Shown here: in pieces, positions 46,194 through 56,783 of the stretch
Layout: each line of letters opens with the position of its first letter
Position numbering within the stretch: position 1 is the stretch's first letter
Source of the DNA: Macrolepiota albuminosa
Taxonomy: Eukaryota; Basidiomycota; Agaricomycetes; Agaricales; Agaricaceae
NCBI GenBank assembly: GCA_027475525.1
Contig: JAMWFC010000132.1
Coordinates: forward strand, 791,074 to 855,073
Direction of reading: 5' to 3'
DNA: 64,000 nucleotides
Translations under genes and position numbers: made by a program
The notes under the pieces: generated by a model
What the model was told of the DNA's origin: nothing
The model's input: the letters and a program-made list of their open reading frames with translations, nothing else
Databases searched by the model: none

Positions 46194-46507
46194 ACCTCCA
46201 GAGGTTGCAGCTAATCACACAACTAGCAGAGGGAAATCCAAAGTGTATTAGAGAAAGTAGAAATAATACAATCAATAACTAATTACCTGGCAAAGAGAAA
46301 TCCAAAGAGAACAAGTCTGAGGATTCCTCTGCTGTTGTGGTGCATCAATATAGGAGGTGGAAGGCATGGGAGCAACTGTACAGTATCCAACAGCTAGCTC
46401 TGGAAGGCCTGGAAAACTCCAGGGGCATGGGAAATGCTCCAGAGTTCTCCAGAGCTCCAGAAAAGGAGGCAGAAAAGAGACATTGAGGAGGAGTCCCCTG
46501 AGTCTCA
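46194..46507 (-). mobile_element. LTR-Y piece, 5' LTR of the F4 element
   Basis: On the plus strand it reads TGTAAAGGTGACCTCCAGAGG...GGAGTCCCCTGA, the reverse complement of the LTR-Y ends. The middle is shortened and diverged. Its orientation matches the minus-strand F4 gag. Confidence 0.6.
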
Positions 46508-46576
46508 GCAAGACTTACTGCAATCTCTCCCTGGTCTGCAACCAGTTCCTCAAGACTCAAAATTTTGCTCCACTCT

Positions 46577-47351
46577 CTCTAGCAACCCTATCAGGGGACT
46601 CCTCATTTCTTCCTTCTTTCACTCCTTATTCCTTCACTCTCCTTTCATTCATTTCCTTATTTCTTCTATCATTCTCTCATTTTGCTGTTTCTATTCTCTC
46701 AACACTATCTGTTAGTACTATTCTCAGCCTTTGAGGTGCTCTGGTTCTTTAGCTATCATTCAGACAAGTGTGGGCCCTTCAGCACTGCTTCCAGACTGCT
46801 TATATAAGCCGGAGTTTGCCTTTCTGACTTCCAAAGTCCGGAGTTTTCCTGCCTTGTTTGCACAGTTGTTTGGTTAGTCAATTTTCAAGTTTTTAAGGTT
46901 TTGTTGTACTATACAGTTGTGTAGCATAGTCCACTATGTGGTGTTGGCCACATAGCGTTTACTTACTTTACTTACATTATACTTAGCATATTATATTGTA
47001 TTTATTATGATATAATATTGTTTAGATAATTATAAATACTTACATACCTGCTGCTTAATAAGCAGCTTACTTTTGTTACACTACATAGTCAATAGACCGG
47101 ACTGGTCTGATTCTGTGCCATGTGATTCTAAGCTCACAAATGCCGTAACTTTGTTACAAGTTGTTTCTCATGCTTCAGAAGCTCTAGAAGCGTCCAACCT
47201 GGCATAGGTAATCCCTAGACTTGTTCTCTTTAGATCTCCCTCTGCCAGGTGAGTAGTTATTATGATATTGTCCGTACATACTCTAATACACTTTGGATCT
47301 CTCTCTGCTAGCTGTGTGACTGAGCCACAGCCTCTAGAGGTTGCCCTTAAA
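46577..47351 (+). mobile_element. LTR-Y copy, interrupted by a solo LTR-X
   Basis: It aligns from CAGGGGACTCCTCA to CCTCTAGAGGTTGCCCTTAAA with the LTR at 49631-50139, with a 239-bp LTR-X inserted. The TATATAAGCC promoter box lies near 46800. It is in inverted orientation to the neighbouring LTR-Y piece. Confidence 0.75.
46920..47158 (+). mobile_element. Solo LTR-X (copy C) with target-site duplication
   Basis: TGTAGC...GTTACA, 239 bp, flanked by AGTTG at 46915-46919 and 47159-47163. The empty site is visible in the other LTR-Y (TACAGTTGTTTCCCATG near 49945), which proves insertion into LTR-Y and defines the LTR ends. Confidence 0.92.
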
Positions 47352-47394
47352 AACCCCTGCCTTTGGCATTTTGCCTCTTTCACTAGTGGGCTAG

Positions 47395-47880
47395 GCAGTT
47401 TAATGACCTGTATTTGGGTCTTGAATGGTGATGATGGCACTGCCATCTTGCAAATTTTGAATGTTGCTTTTTGTCGAGATGTCAAATAGACAACCCAATA
47501 AGACAGTATAAGCAGGACTTTCAAAAATATACACTTGTAGATAGATTGTGAACTCTTCTGCAAAAGTGAATGGCACATTGCATGCTAAACCAACAGATTC
47601 ATTCACTTGCTGATTGGCACTCTCCATCCTCAGCCTAATGTCTGGATCCCAGGTTAATCCTAGATTGAGAGCCTCTTTTAGAGCTATGCAAACTATTTAA
47701 GACCTGCTATCTAGAATTGCCTCTGCTCTCTCTTTTGATTGACAACTGGGTTGAGAGATCTCAGAACCTGCAATTTCCTAGCTACATATACCACTACTGG
47801 CTTTTCTCCTGCTGGGATATTTTCCAAGTAAGTAGCAACACAATCCTGGTGTATCACTGCACTAGTAGGCAAGCCTGATT
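47395..47880 (-). pseudogene. Gypsy retropepsin fragment related to F1
   Basis: The minus strand contains SANQQVNESVGLACNVPFTF, YIFESPAYTVLLGCLFDI and ITIQDPNTG, colinear with the protease segment of F1 (SANGTVDRSLGLAKNVPCTI, SPAYDLLLGRPFDI, ISDPNS). The DSG region is destroyed (LDSRS then stop). It has no adjoining gag or RT. Confidence 0.7.
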
Positions 47881-48004
47881 ATGTTCCATCTGCAATAGTA
47901 GGTGGCCAGAGGTAGATCTTTAACATCTACCTTGTCAAGCTTGGCATCAGTTCTGGACACCTTGTCACACTTGTGCTAAACTTGGTGCACACGATTTATC
48001 CTTT
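47881..48004. other. Unassigned spacer
   Basis: Short stretch between the protease fragment and the F1-like LTR remnant. Nothing recognised. Confidence 0.3.
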
Positions 48005-48321
48005 CTAGGCCATTTCCAACGGGCATGCACAGGACCATCAAGATCAATTAGTGATAGCACCAGTGGCAGCTGGAATGACAGCAGTCATCATGCCGTCAGT
48101 AAGGTCTTGACAGGTGGCGCTAATTAATCAGCACGTGGCCTAGCTAGCCGGTGACAGCACTTATAAATTAGAGATGATGCAATAACTTGTGACAGCTGGA
48201 CTGGCATTTCACCATGGTGCATGATAGCGCTTGGCGACCTCGAGACAGACAGCATGGACAGCGAGCTCGTAATTTCCTTTTATTTAGTTTAATTCACGGC
48301 CTTTACTTATATTCTTACCAT

Positions 48322-49282
48322 TGATGATGCCCAAATTGAGCTGGACGCTGCGTGGACTATCACTAGTGCAGCTACTTAGCTGATATAGCTTTGGGCGTGC
48401 TAAGTGTGTGAGAGAGTCCCAGACAGGTCCCAGAGAACACATGGTAGGCAAGAGGTTGGTGGCAAGGAAAGTGGGTGATTGGAGGCCCTTGCATAAGGCT
48501 CCAAAACGTGGCTACAGGGTGCTAAGAGTCGCTAAGGGGGAGCGCTAAGAGCGTTGGAAAGTTGCTAAGGAAAGCGCTAAGAGGCGCTAAGTGTTAGCAC
48601 CTAGAATGTGATAATAAAAGGATGAGATTGCTTAGCGGATCTAAGCATGAAAGCCAAGCCGTAGTTGCAAGGCGCTAGAGAGAGAGAAATATAGAAAACT
48701 AGAGCAGAGTCCCCTTGCTTGACACGGTCAACAAGAGGTAGTCTGTTGCGTATGGAGATCAAAATGTTGGGATACGATCCCTACTGCCAAATTGATTCCC
48801 TGTACTACTAACAAAAAGTAGGTATTTATAGTAAAGAAAGTTAGCCAATGCTAAGAGGTTAAGCACCGCTAGAGGGTGGTGAACTGATAAAAATGTAAGT
48901 AAATGCGGTGAATTGAATTGTATAGTAAAAAGGTCCATAATGATGCTGTCACGGAAATACTTCATCATTCTATCCTGTGAGCGCTGCCACTGGCTAAGAG
49001 CATTATTCCAGATTGACTGATGCCAAGTGTCTGTGTAAATGTATAGCCTTGGAGTATAAGTGGCAAAGTGCGGTGAGGTGTCAATAGTGGTGCGAAGAAT
49101 AAGTGGTGCCATAAAAAGTGGTCTGAGAGTAATTGGAGTCTGTAGCTGCAAGTTATTAGTGTAAAAATATAAAAAAAATAGCGCTGGAAGCGCTAGAGCA
49201 TGGCGCTTCTGGTGGTACTAGTAGGCCCATATGAGGTGTGGGTATTGGTGCTATTGGTAGCCAGCCACAATGCAGGCTCATT
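48322..49282 (-). mobile_element. F1-related solo LTR (LTR-Z), minus orientation
   Basis: Reverse-oriented LTR of about 961 bp. Its 3' end is TGATGATGCCC on the plus strand (GGGCATCATCA in sense), matching the F1 LTR end GGCGTCATCA. Sense GGGACCTGTCTGGGACTC matches F1 GGGACCTGCCTGGGACTC. Flanks ACCAT / ACCGT differ by one CpG-type change and may be the target duplication. Confidence 0.6.
48529..48602. promoter_or_regulatory. Array of six GCTAAG words in LTR-Z
   Basis: Six copies of GCTAAG, mostly as (G/T)CGCTAAGRG, occur within 75 bp at irregular 10-20 bp spacing. Single copies of the same word are spread over F1 LTR1/LTR2. This is a candidate binding-site cluster in U3. Confidence 0.45.
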
Positions 49283-49630
49283 ACCGTTCCATCCCTGCCT
49301 TGGCAATGCTTAGTTGCTTGGCGATGGGGAACTTTAACTTACTATAAATACTTACCACTTGTCAATAATTAACACAGAACAGAGTATGCCGTCTTACCTC
49401 ACTCAGTTCACCTTACAGTTCAAATTTCTTTTGAGCTGACTAAGTTCTTGGTCGCCAATTGTCTGAAAACTCTTAGCCTGCTTGCCGCAGTCATGCTTAT
49501 GGAACCTACCACCTTGCACCTATGGCAGGCAACATGCAGCTTAGTCATTGCTAAGCCTCTTGTCCTCTTACCACGTTTTTTGCTGCACTTAACCCACTTT
49601 AACTTAGCTACTTAGGCGCCCAATCCTTAG

Positions 49631-50139
49631 TGTGCATCCTGTCAGGGGAGTCCTCATTTCTCCTCATTTCTTCCTTTTCTCACTCCTTATCTCTTCACTC
49701 TCCCTTCATTCATTCTCTTATTTCTTCTGACATTATTTCATTTTACTGTTTCTATTCTTTCAACACTATCTGTTAGTACTACTCTCAGCCCTTGAGATGC
49801 TCTGGTTCTTTAGCTACCATTCAGACAAGTGTGGGCCCTTCAGCACCACTTACAGACCACTTATATAAGCCGGAGTTTTCCTGCATTGTTTGCACAGTTG
49901 TTTGGTTAGTCAATTTTCGAGTTTTTAAGGTTTTGTTGTACTGTACAGTTGTTTCCCATGCTTCAGAAGCCCCAGAAGCATCCAACCTGGCATAGGTAAT
50001 CCCTAGACTTGTTCTCTTTGGATCTCCCTCTGCCAGGTGAGTAGTTATTATGATATTGTCAGTACATACTCTAATACACTTTGGATCTCCCTCTGCCAGC
50101 TGTGTGACTGAGCCACAGCCTCTAGAGGTCACCCTTACA
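49631..50139 (+). mobile_element. Solo LTR-Y with target-site duplication
   Basis: 509 bp, TGTGCATCCTGTCAGGGG...ACCCTTACA, flanked by CTTAG at 49626-49630 and 50140-50144. The TATATAAGCC box is at about 49861. Inserted in the F1-like LTR remnant. Confidence 0.88.
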
Positions 50140-50144
50140 CTTAG

Positions 50145-51277
50145 GCATGCCAGGCCAAGAACCTGGCACTGCAAAGCTAATGTTTCTTTTTGGGTGTTTG
50201 GACTCCAAATGGAGGTCCAACAAAGTGATAGTTGTTGCAACAAAAACTCCCTTGTGGTGGGCTCCAGATGATGCAAAATGTGAGTTTTATTTTATTTTAA
50301 GTTGCTCAAGTGGAATTGAACAAAACTTAGATTTAAAATATATATACTCCAGTTCATGAGGTTTTGGAGGGTTTGAGTTACACACACATCTGTTGTAATA
50401 ATGTTATAATTTTAATTGATTTAATTTGAATGTAAACTTAGAGTCACACTCAAAATTGAGAACAAATAGTATTACTACTAGTAATCCAAATTCAACCTAA
50501 TTGTGTTGGCCTAAGACGTCTACTCTCTGGGGACTCCAAGCCATGGCAAGTTGATTGCTTGCCTGACTTCCCCAATTCTGCCCTTCTTTTATAGCCTTCT
50601 ATCCTATGCACAGACTTTCATTTATTCACGTGTTTTTATGGTTTGGTTGCAGTTTTTTTGTGTTTGGTTGCTCAGCACAGCATTTTCTAGTTCTGAGCAT
50701 TGGGGTTGCACTCCTGATGCCTGGCACAGTGGCTTATTCTTTTCCCACTGTTTTTGTTGGCTAATCCTGTTTTCTTCTTCTATTTCTCAATTCTTCCTTC
50801 TGACTCTTCTCCTCACACTCTTTGTGTCCTTTGAGAGGCCTTGGCCTTGTTTAGTGGCTACTGCAGGTCACATTGTATACTCAAGGATGTGTTTGCACAA
50901 GGTCTTGGTAGCAGGAGAGAACTTGGATTTAGCTTTTGATGGGTGATGTCAATAAGATCTCAGGGCTCATTCTGAGATTTTATCTAGCACTGCCACCATC
51001 AGCTAATTCCTCATGATCACTGATTGCTGGTTGTGTACTTTGTCACTATGTCTTTGGTTTGTCATTTTATTGCTAGGGTTTTTGAGGTAAGGCTCCCAGC
51101 ATCTATAGTTTTTGATGCAATGCTTACAGTTTTCAGCATTTGTTTCTCAAACATGGATATATTGGGAGCCATTGATACTAGTTTGTCTGCCTCAGTTTAG
51201 AGGCAGACGTATCACTAGATATTTATCATGCCTAAGTCTTACTGCTGTGTCACAAATCAATTGATCTCCTGACTTCC
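50145..51277. other. No gene recognised
   Basis: CpG-poor sequence. One 131-residue hydrophobic ORF (50551-50946, plus) is probably chance: it has no family features and lies in T-rich DNA. Probably old LTR and transposon debris. Confidence 0.4.
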
Positions 51278-51690
51278 TGTTATAACCCCTCCCACCTGGG
51301 ACCACCCAGGACCCCATCCAGAACTCCCTCACCAACTTCACAACACAACTTCTGCCATTACAACCACCAATACTGCTATCATGCACATCAAACCCTGCCA
51401 TCACACACCCCCTGACAGCCCCACATCACAGACCTCAGAATTGCCTGCCATCATGGCTATTGCCCCATAAACAACAATCAGATCATTCCAATCACCCCAG
51501 CTATCATGTCTTGCACATCACAGTGTTCCTTCTACACCAATTGATTGTGCACTCCACATATGCAATCTTCAGGATACAGTCTCTCTTCCACCCACTGCCA
51601 CCCATTAACTCCCAGGAACTATCCCAGACATCTGAGAACCCCTCAGGAATCCAGAGCAACCCCTGCAGTACTTATAGCCCTCTGGACTGG
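51278..51690 (-). mobile_element. CpG-decayed LTR fragment of chromovirus family F2
   Basis: On the plus strand TGTTATAACCCCTCCCACCTGG... parallels the reverse complement of the young F2 LTR (TGTCATGACCCCTCCCCTCCGG...) through words such as CCATCATGCRCRTCAA, CAATTGATYGTGC and AGTACTTATAGC. Nearly every CG of the young copy is TG or CA here. In orientation it is opposite to the F2 LTR at 55911-56652, so it reads as sense on the plus strand. Confidence is lower for the exact end. Confidence 0.65.
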
Positions 51691-51794
51691 AGCTTTCAAC
51701 AGCAGGAGGCATTTCATTAACAATGGAGGAAGCAGGGGAATTGGGAGTCCTAGCAACAAAATTAAGAAAAGAGGACACATAAGGAAGATGCAAC

Positions 51795-53229
51795 TCACTG
51801 AGGACCACTGGTGCCACTCTGGCAAGAGTTAGTGGCAATTGGGGAAGTAATATGAAGAAGTGCTTGTACCACCAGTGACTCATCCACATTGGTAGCAACA
51901 GGCAGGAGAGGGGTATCATTGTCTACTTCACCCTTGGCATCCCTCTTAGTAGCCTCATCTTCATCAGACAACAACTCAGTAGCAGAATACACAACAGGAG
52001 TGGAAAGCACTAACTCACAGCACTTGCCAGAGGTCTTGCTAAGAAATACAGTAACAGGCTTGCACTTGAGTAAAGGAGATTGCTGAGGAGAACAGGTGGT
52101 GGGCCCTGCCACAGTGGTTCCATCCTGACTAACAGTAGTACAAAGCTCACAACACTGCCAGGTCTGGTTGGCCTTGTATAAACTGCCTTGTGTTATACAT
52201 AAGTATGGCCTGCTTGTAATTCTTCATACTAGCCATCCTTACCTCACTCACAGGTTGGAATACTATCAAAGGCAGATCTACATTGCAACACATTGCATTA
52301 ATAACAATGCAAGGAGGCAGTGGGGAACCAACAACCTTCAGGATTGTTTTTGGACCAACATTTGTCACACTAAATTAGGAGGTTAATGAAATTGCTAAGG
52401 CATGTTACTAACAATGAGGATGTACTGCACCTGACTTTAGTTTGAAAAAACTGACATTCTTGAAGAGAACTGGTAATATTTTTCTTAGCACCAGAACTTG
52501 AACACTAGCTGGTAATCTGCTGTCAATAACCATAGTATCACAATGTCAATGCAGGAGGTCATATAGTTTGACATCATTGAACATAGTCTGTTTGGGCATC
52601 TAAAGATGTCTGGATTGGATGCCAACACTAAGCAACTCAAGAAAAGGTGCCCACTTCATATAATTTAACACTGCAGACAGGAAGGTTAACTTAGAAAGTA
52701 GAGGAAATAGAGGTTGAAAAAACAGTAAAGAGAGCTGAGGACAGAGGCATGGTACTCATCATAAGAGAATTTCCATGAAGACTAGTAAGCATTGAAGATG
52801 TATAGGTCAACTTCTCAAAAATCAGTAACACAAAAAACAAAGGAAATAAAGCTACTGTATTCCTTCAATATTGGTATTGGCTATCAATGCATTGATTTTA
52901 TTGGTTAACAAAGAAGTCTACAATAGCTAGAGTAATATTAGTGCTGCAGAAAATAAAGAGAGCACAAAACTCACAAATAATCCAGTGAACAGGCACAACC
53001 AATCAGCCCCTTCATGTTCTTGGTACCAAGCCATACACCACTTGCAAACTTTGACTTCTCTAGTCCATGAATTTTCAGGGCTGCATATTACTAACCACCA
53101 CTGATAGAGTTGCATTACTGCAGAAACATTCTGTGGCACATCAGCAGAGATAGTCACTTCAGCATGATCAAACAAAGAAGAGGCTTTTTTGACAAAGTTG
53201 GTAAGGGAAGTAGCTGAAATCCTTGACAT
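51795..53229 (-). pseudogene. Antisense accessory gene (copy C), decayed
   Basis: Exon 1 (53229-52975, 85 codons) ends at a conserved donor after REVKVCKWCMAWYQEHEGAD, matching REIEVREWCQARYVDNRGAD of copy A. Near 52370-52300 the cluster CDKCWSKNNPEGC is followed by a stop where copy B has CYQC. An acidic segment with SDEDEATKRDAKGE reaches 51795. The F1-type polypurine tract lies beyond the start at 54296, again placing the gene antisense just before a 3' LTR position. LTR-W is inserted between the two. Confidence 0.65.
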
Positions 53230-53324
53230 TCTGAAGACAGAAAAGGGGAAACACTAGTAAAAAGAGGGGTTTTGAGGCAATTTTTACTTTTAAGGCACCT
53301 AAATCAATGCACAGACCATAGCAC

Positions 53325-54245
53325 TGATGATGCTCAAAAGTTGGTCAGTAGCAGACACACTTTATGGCTACTAACTTGTGAATTTGCATTGGGCATGCTA
53401 AGTGTTTGAAGGAGTCCCAGGCAGATCTCAGAGAACAAGTCAGAAAACAAGTCAAATGTCAAGAAACTGTGAGTGTCAGGAAGGATAGTTGGCAGAAGAT
53501 GTTGGTAAGGATGGTGCACTAATAAATAAGTGCACCTCAATGAGAAAGGAGGTAAAGATACATGAGAGGCAGCAAGAAGACTAGAGGCTTAGCAATGACT
53601 AAGCTGCATATTGCTTGCCATAAGTGCAAGGCATGTAGGTTCTGTATGCATAACTGTGGCAAGCAGGCAAGAAGTGTTCAGACAATTGGCAACTTTGAAC
53701 TAAGTCAGCACAGAAGAAATCTGAACTGTGAGGCAAACTGAGCAGAAGTAGGATGTGAACCAGGTACTTTGTTCTGTTTCTCTAACTAGTGACAATGGTA
53801 AGTATTTATAGTCAAAAAGAGTTTCCCATTGCTTGCTAAGTGGTTAAGCATTGCCAAGGAGCAGTAAACTGAAAAGAATGTAAGTAAATACCATGCATTA
53901 AACTAAATAGTAAGAAGTCTACAAAAAATCTGTCTGTCTAACTCAATAGAGAGCACCAAGATGAAATGCCAGGCTGTCTGTCATGGGGAAATGCTATCAT
54001 TCCAAGTCATAAGCACTGACACCAGCTAGCTGTACCATTTGCTAACAGAGTGATGCCAACTGTCACTTGTCATTCTAGCTGCCACCAGCACTATCACTGA
54101 TCAAATCCATCACTTGCTGTATGTCATTGGATATGGCCTAAAATGAATAAAACATGCATGCTAAGTTCAGATCATGTGCAGTGGGGTGTCTGGAGCTGGT
54201 GCCAAGCCTGCTATTGATGCACATAGCCTGTGTGAGGTTCTATCA
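53325..54245 (-). mobile_element. F1-related solo LTR (LTR-W), minus orientation
   Basis: 921 bp; in sense TGATAGAACCTCACACAGG...GAGCATCATCA, parallel to F1 TGATAGGACCCCATACAGG...GGCGTCATCA. No internal sequence adjoins it. The flanks are AGCAC and GTGCT, inverted relative to each other rather than a direct duplication. Confidence 0.7.
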
Positions 54246-54295
54246 GTGCTACCAGAATAATAATGGTGTTTGACTGAAAACAGTCAATTTTTCAG

Positions 54296-54306
54296 TTAGG
54301 GGGAGA
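54296..54306 (+). other. F1-type polypurine tract (remnant)
   Basis: TTAGGGGGAGA preceded by ACAGTCAATTTTTCAG, the same context as at 19893-19916. It marks the 3' end of a lost F1-like body that carried accessory copy C. Confidence 0.6.
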
Positions 54307-54644
54307 TAATAGGCTTCTGCTTGGACCAAGCACATCATAGAACAGGATAGGCCTATTTTTGTCAATGTATCTGGAGATTCAGGCTATCTTTTACTAGCTC
54401 AGTTGTCTGTAGCAATTTAAAAGTCCCATCTACTAGTCAACATTATTGACTGCAAGGACTCAGAACTTGGAGGAGGACAATAATAGCACAGCTACAGGGA
54501 AGTAATTCACTAAACTCTGATCAATTCCAAATGGGGATGCACATTAGGTGCTGCCAGTAAAAGATAGCCTGAGCCCCCAAATACATTGACCAAGGGAGGC
54601 CTATCTTATCCCATGATGTGCTCAGTCCAAGTAGAAGCCTATTA
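54307..54644. mobile_element. MITE-like element with ~89-bp terminal inverted repeats
   Basis: The left arm 54307-54395 and right arm 54556-54644 are imperfect reverse complements; ends TAATAGGCTTCT and AGAAGCCTATTA. A TA dinucleotide at each end fits a Tc1/mariner-type target duplication. The centre of about 160 bp has no ORF. It lies directly after the polypurine tract, where the 3' LTR should begin. Confidence 0.6.
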
Positions 54645-54659
54645 CTACCTGTCAGTTTG

Positions 54660-55049
54660 GTTTGTACCTCTGTGATTGAGATTGAGCATCACATCTTCAT
54701 CAATTGCCCTTGATTTGCTGGCCTACATAGAGAAGCTCATTTGGAGGTTCAATGTTATACCTCTGCTTGGTGCACTGAGCTGGTTGACTTGGGAGTTATT
54801 GATGTAGAAAGGGCAGGCTGTGTAATTCATGCAGCTAAGTCTCTATTCTTGGATGACAACAGCATCTTGCACACCTCTGCCTTCTATCTAGATTGTATAC
54901 CAAATGTCATCAACATCCTGGCATCTAATCTGATGTCATTTGCAATCAGGTGGCATGCCCACTACTTTGCCATATCCTGGCACCTCTCATCTATTCAGCT
55001 GGCCAGATGCATTTGGGGTCAAGTTCAATGTCTCTTGGCCAGGATGTGA
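54660..55049 (+). pseudogene. Non-LTR retrotransposon (LINE) C-terminal fragment
   Basis: The open frame from about 54670 to 55049 starts with HHIFINCPLFAGLHREAH, which looks like the H-x-F-x-x-C zinc-binding tail after a LINE reverse transcriptase, and continues with AAKSLFLDDNSILHTSAFYL. No RT core is present, so only the 3' end remains, as is common for 5'-truncated LINE copies. Confidence 0.5.
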
Positions 55050-55910
55050 GCTTTGTGGTAATTTACTTGTACTTATGTGCAACCTTGTGTATTTTGTTTG
55101 AAGTGGTGTCAAGCTTTCTCTAATGGAGTTTTGATGCTATTCCATGTACACCTTTGTCCACTTAATAGGTAGGTCTACCAAGGCTTGTCTTAATGGACTA
55201 GTCCTTAGCTATATTACTTAGCATAGGTAGATATCATAATTGTAACATTGTATGTAACACAAGACTGAGATCATAGACTTTACTCAGATGATAATTCAAC
55301 AGGATTTTTGTTCATCTGTGACCTTTGAAAAGACTATAAATTATGAAGAGAGTGGAGTCTGCTTACGAAGCTTCTGAGAAAAGTCCTTCAAAAATATCTT
55401 TTGTTGGGGAAGTCTCTTCAAACATTTTTTGAATTCTTTTCCGAGAGTTAAGCCTATGCTCATAAGGAGTCATTGAAAATATTTTCCAAAGAAACACAAA
55501 CATCACTGACATTACCTGCAATCAATCAGACACAGTGTGATCAATAGGTTATATTCCACTGTCATGCCAACCATACTGACTAGCATTGAGTTTATGTAAA
55601 CTGGAACAACAAAAGATAAGTAAAGAAGCAAGGTCAATACTCACAACATGCATTTTGTGCTCATCTGAATAAATGCTATTCATTGTCATCCATCAGCACT
55701 ACAGAAGTGCTTATAAACTTGATGAGAACATACCAGTGTATAGGAGACTTGTGGGAGGAGCAATGTAGTACTGTAGAGCAGTGTTTTGAGTAAATTAATC
55801 TCTAAAGCCAGATTTACTCACAGTCATGAGTATACAGGAGACAACAATGGTTGTCAGCACTCCATTGCCCACACTTTATGTTTATTACTAATTATAAGTA
55901 AGTACAACAC
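55050..55910. other. No gene recognised
   Basis: AT-rich, CpG-poor sequence ending abruptly at the GC-rich LTR at 55911. Probably the pre-insertion chromosomal or old-repeat sequence. Confidence 0.45.
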
Positions 55911-56652
55911 TGTCAGGTTCCGCTGAGTCGGGGGCCTTCCGGGAAAGCAACGCCCTTACGATGCGGACTTGACCTACGAATACTCGGGTGTCTGGAACTC
56001 CGGGGCTAGGACTCCGGGGTTCAAGACAAGGACAGGGGTGATCCCGGGATAGGGGACTAGAGTCTGGGGGTTTTGGGTTGGAGGTAACTGGGGTTAGAGG
56101 GGGTCGAGTCGTGAACCGGAGGTTCTAAGATGAGACCAAGTTAGTAACTTGAGAGTCGCGAAGTGCGTACCAAAGCTTAGAGCACGCGAATACTAAGGCG
56201 TGCCAGTTGAAGCGTACCAAACAAGGCGTACCAGTCAAGCAAGGGGCACGCAATATCCAAGGTAACAGTGTATGCAATATCAAGACTACTGAATACAACA
56301 GGGAGCTATGCTATAAGTACTACGGGGCCGGGTCTCGGGGTTCCGGGATGTCTGGGATGGGTTCCGGGGGTCATTGAGTAGCGGCAGGGGCTGCATACCG
56401 GGATCGCGCGTGTGGGGCGCACGATCAATTGGCGCGGATGGAGCCGTGATGCGTGATGCGCGATGGCCGGGAACGAGTCGCGTGATCCGATCATTGATCG
56501 GGGCTGGTGGCGGCTGATGGCGGTCCTTGACGCGCATGATGGCGGTGTCGGCGGTCGTGATGGCGGGGCGTGTCCTGTGGGGTCGGAGGGAGGATCCCGG
56601 ATGGTGTTCCGGGGGTGTCCCAGGGTGGGCCCGGAGGGGAGGGGTCATGACA
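55911..56652 (-). mobile_element. 3' LTR of Gypsy chromovirus F2
   Basis: 742 bp; plus-strand ends TGTCAGGTTCCGC and GGGGTCATGACA, so the sense is TGTCATGACC...GAACCTGACA on the minus strand. It is adjoined on the right by a polypurine tract. The other LTR lies beyond the window. CpG-rich, hence young compared with 51278-51690. Confidence 0.88.
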
Positions 56653-56670
56653 TCACCCCCCCCTCAGCGC
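56653..56670 (-). other. Polypurine tract of F2
   Basis: In sense GCGCTGAGGGGGGGGTGA directly precedes the 3' LTR. Confidence 0.7.
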
Positions 56671-56783
56671 CGAGACCCTCCGAGGCGCGCGTGGCCGGTG
56701 GTTCGGACCGGGGGTCAACCGTGGGATCCGGCACCTGACCTGCCACGTATTGAAAAAAAAAAATTTTACCGTCGAGTTCAACC

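Larger units (their letters stand above)
48005..49630 (+). mobile_element. F1-related LTR remnant (LTR-V), split by LTR-Z
   Basis: 48005-48321 and 49283-49630 together resemble F1 LTRs: the word ATTAGTGATAGCACCAGTGGCAG type on the left, and on the right ACTATAAATACTTACC, a GCTTAGTC...GCTAAGC arm pair and the TATGGCAGGCA region. The two parts are separated by LTR-Z (48322-49282) and the right end is interrupted by LTR-Y. Confidence 0.55.

Noticed and set aside
50551..50946. Hydrophobic 131-residue ORF as a membrane protein
   Set aside because: It lies in T-rich DNA, has no family features or neighbours that make sense, and its hydrophobicity follows from base composition.
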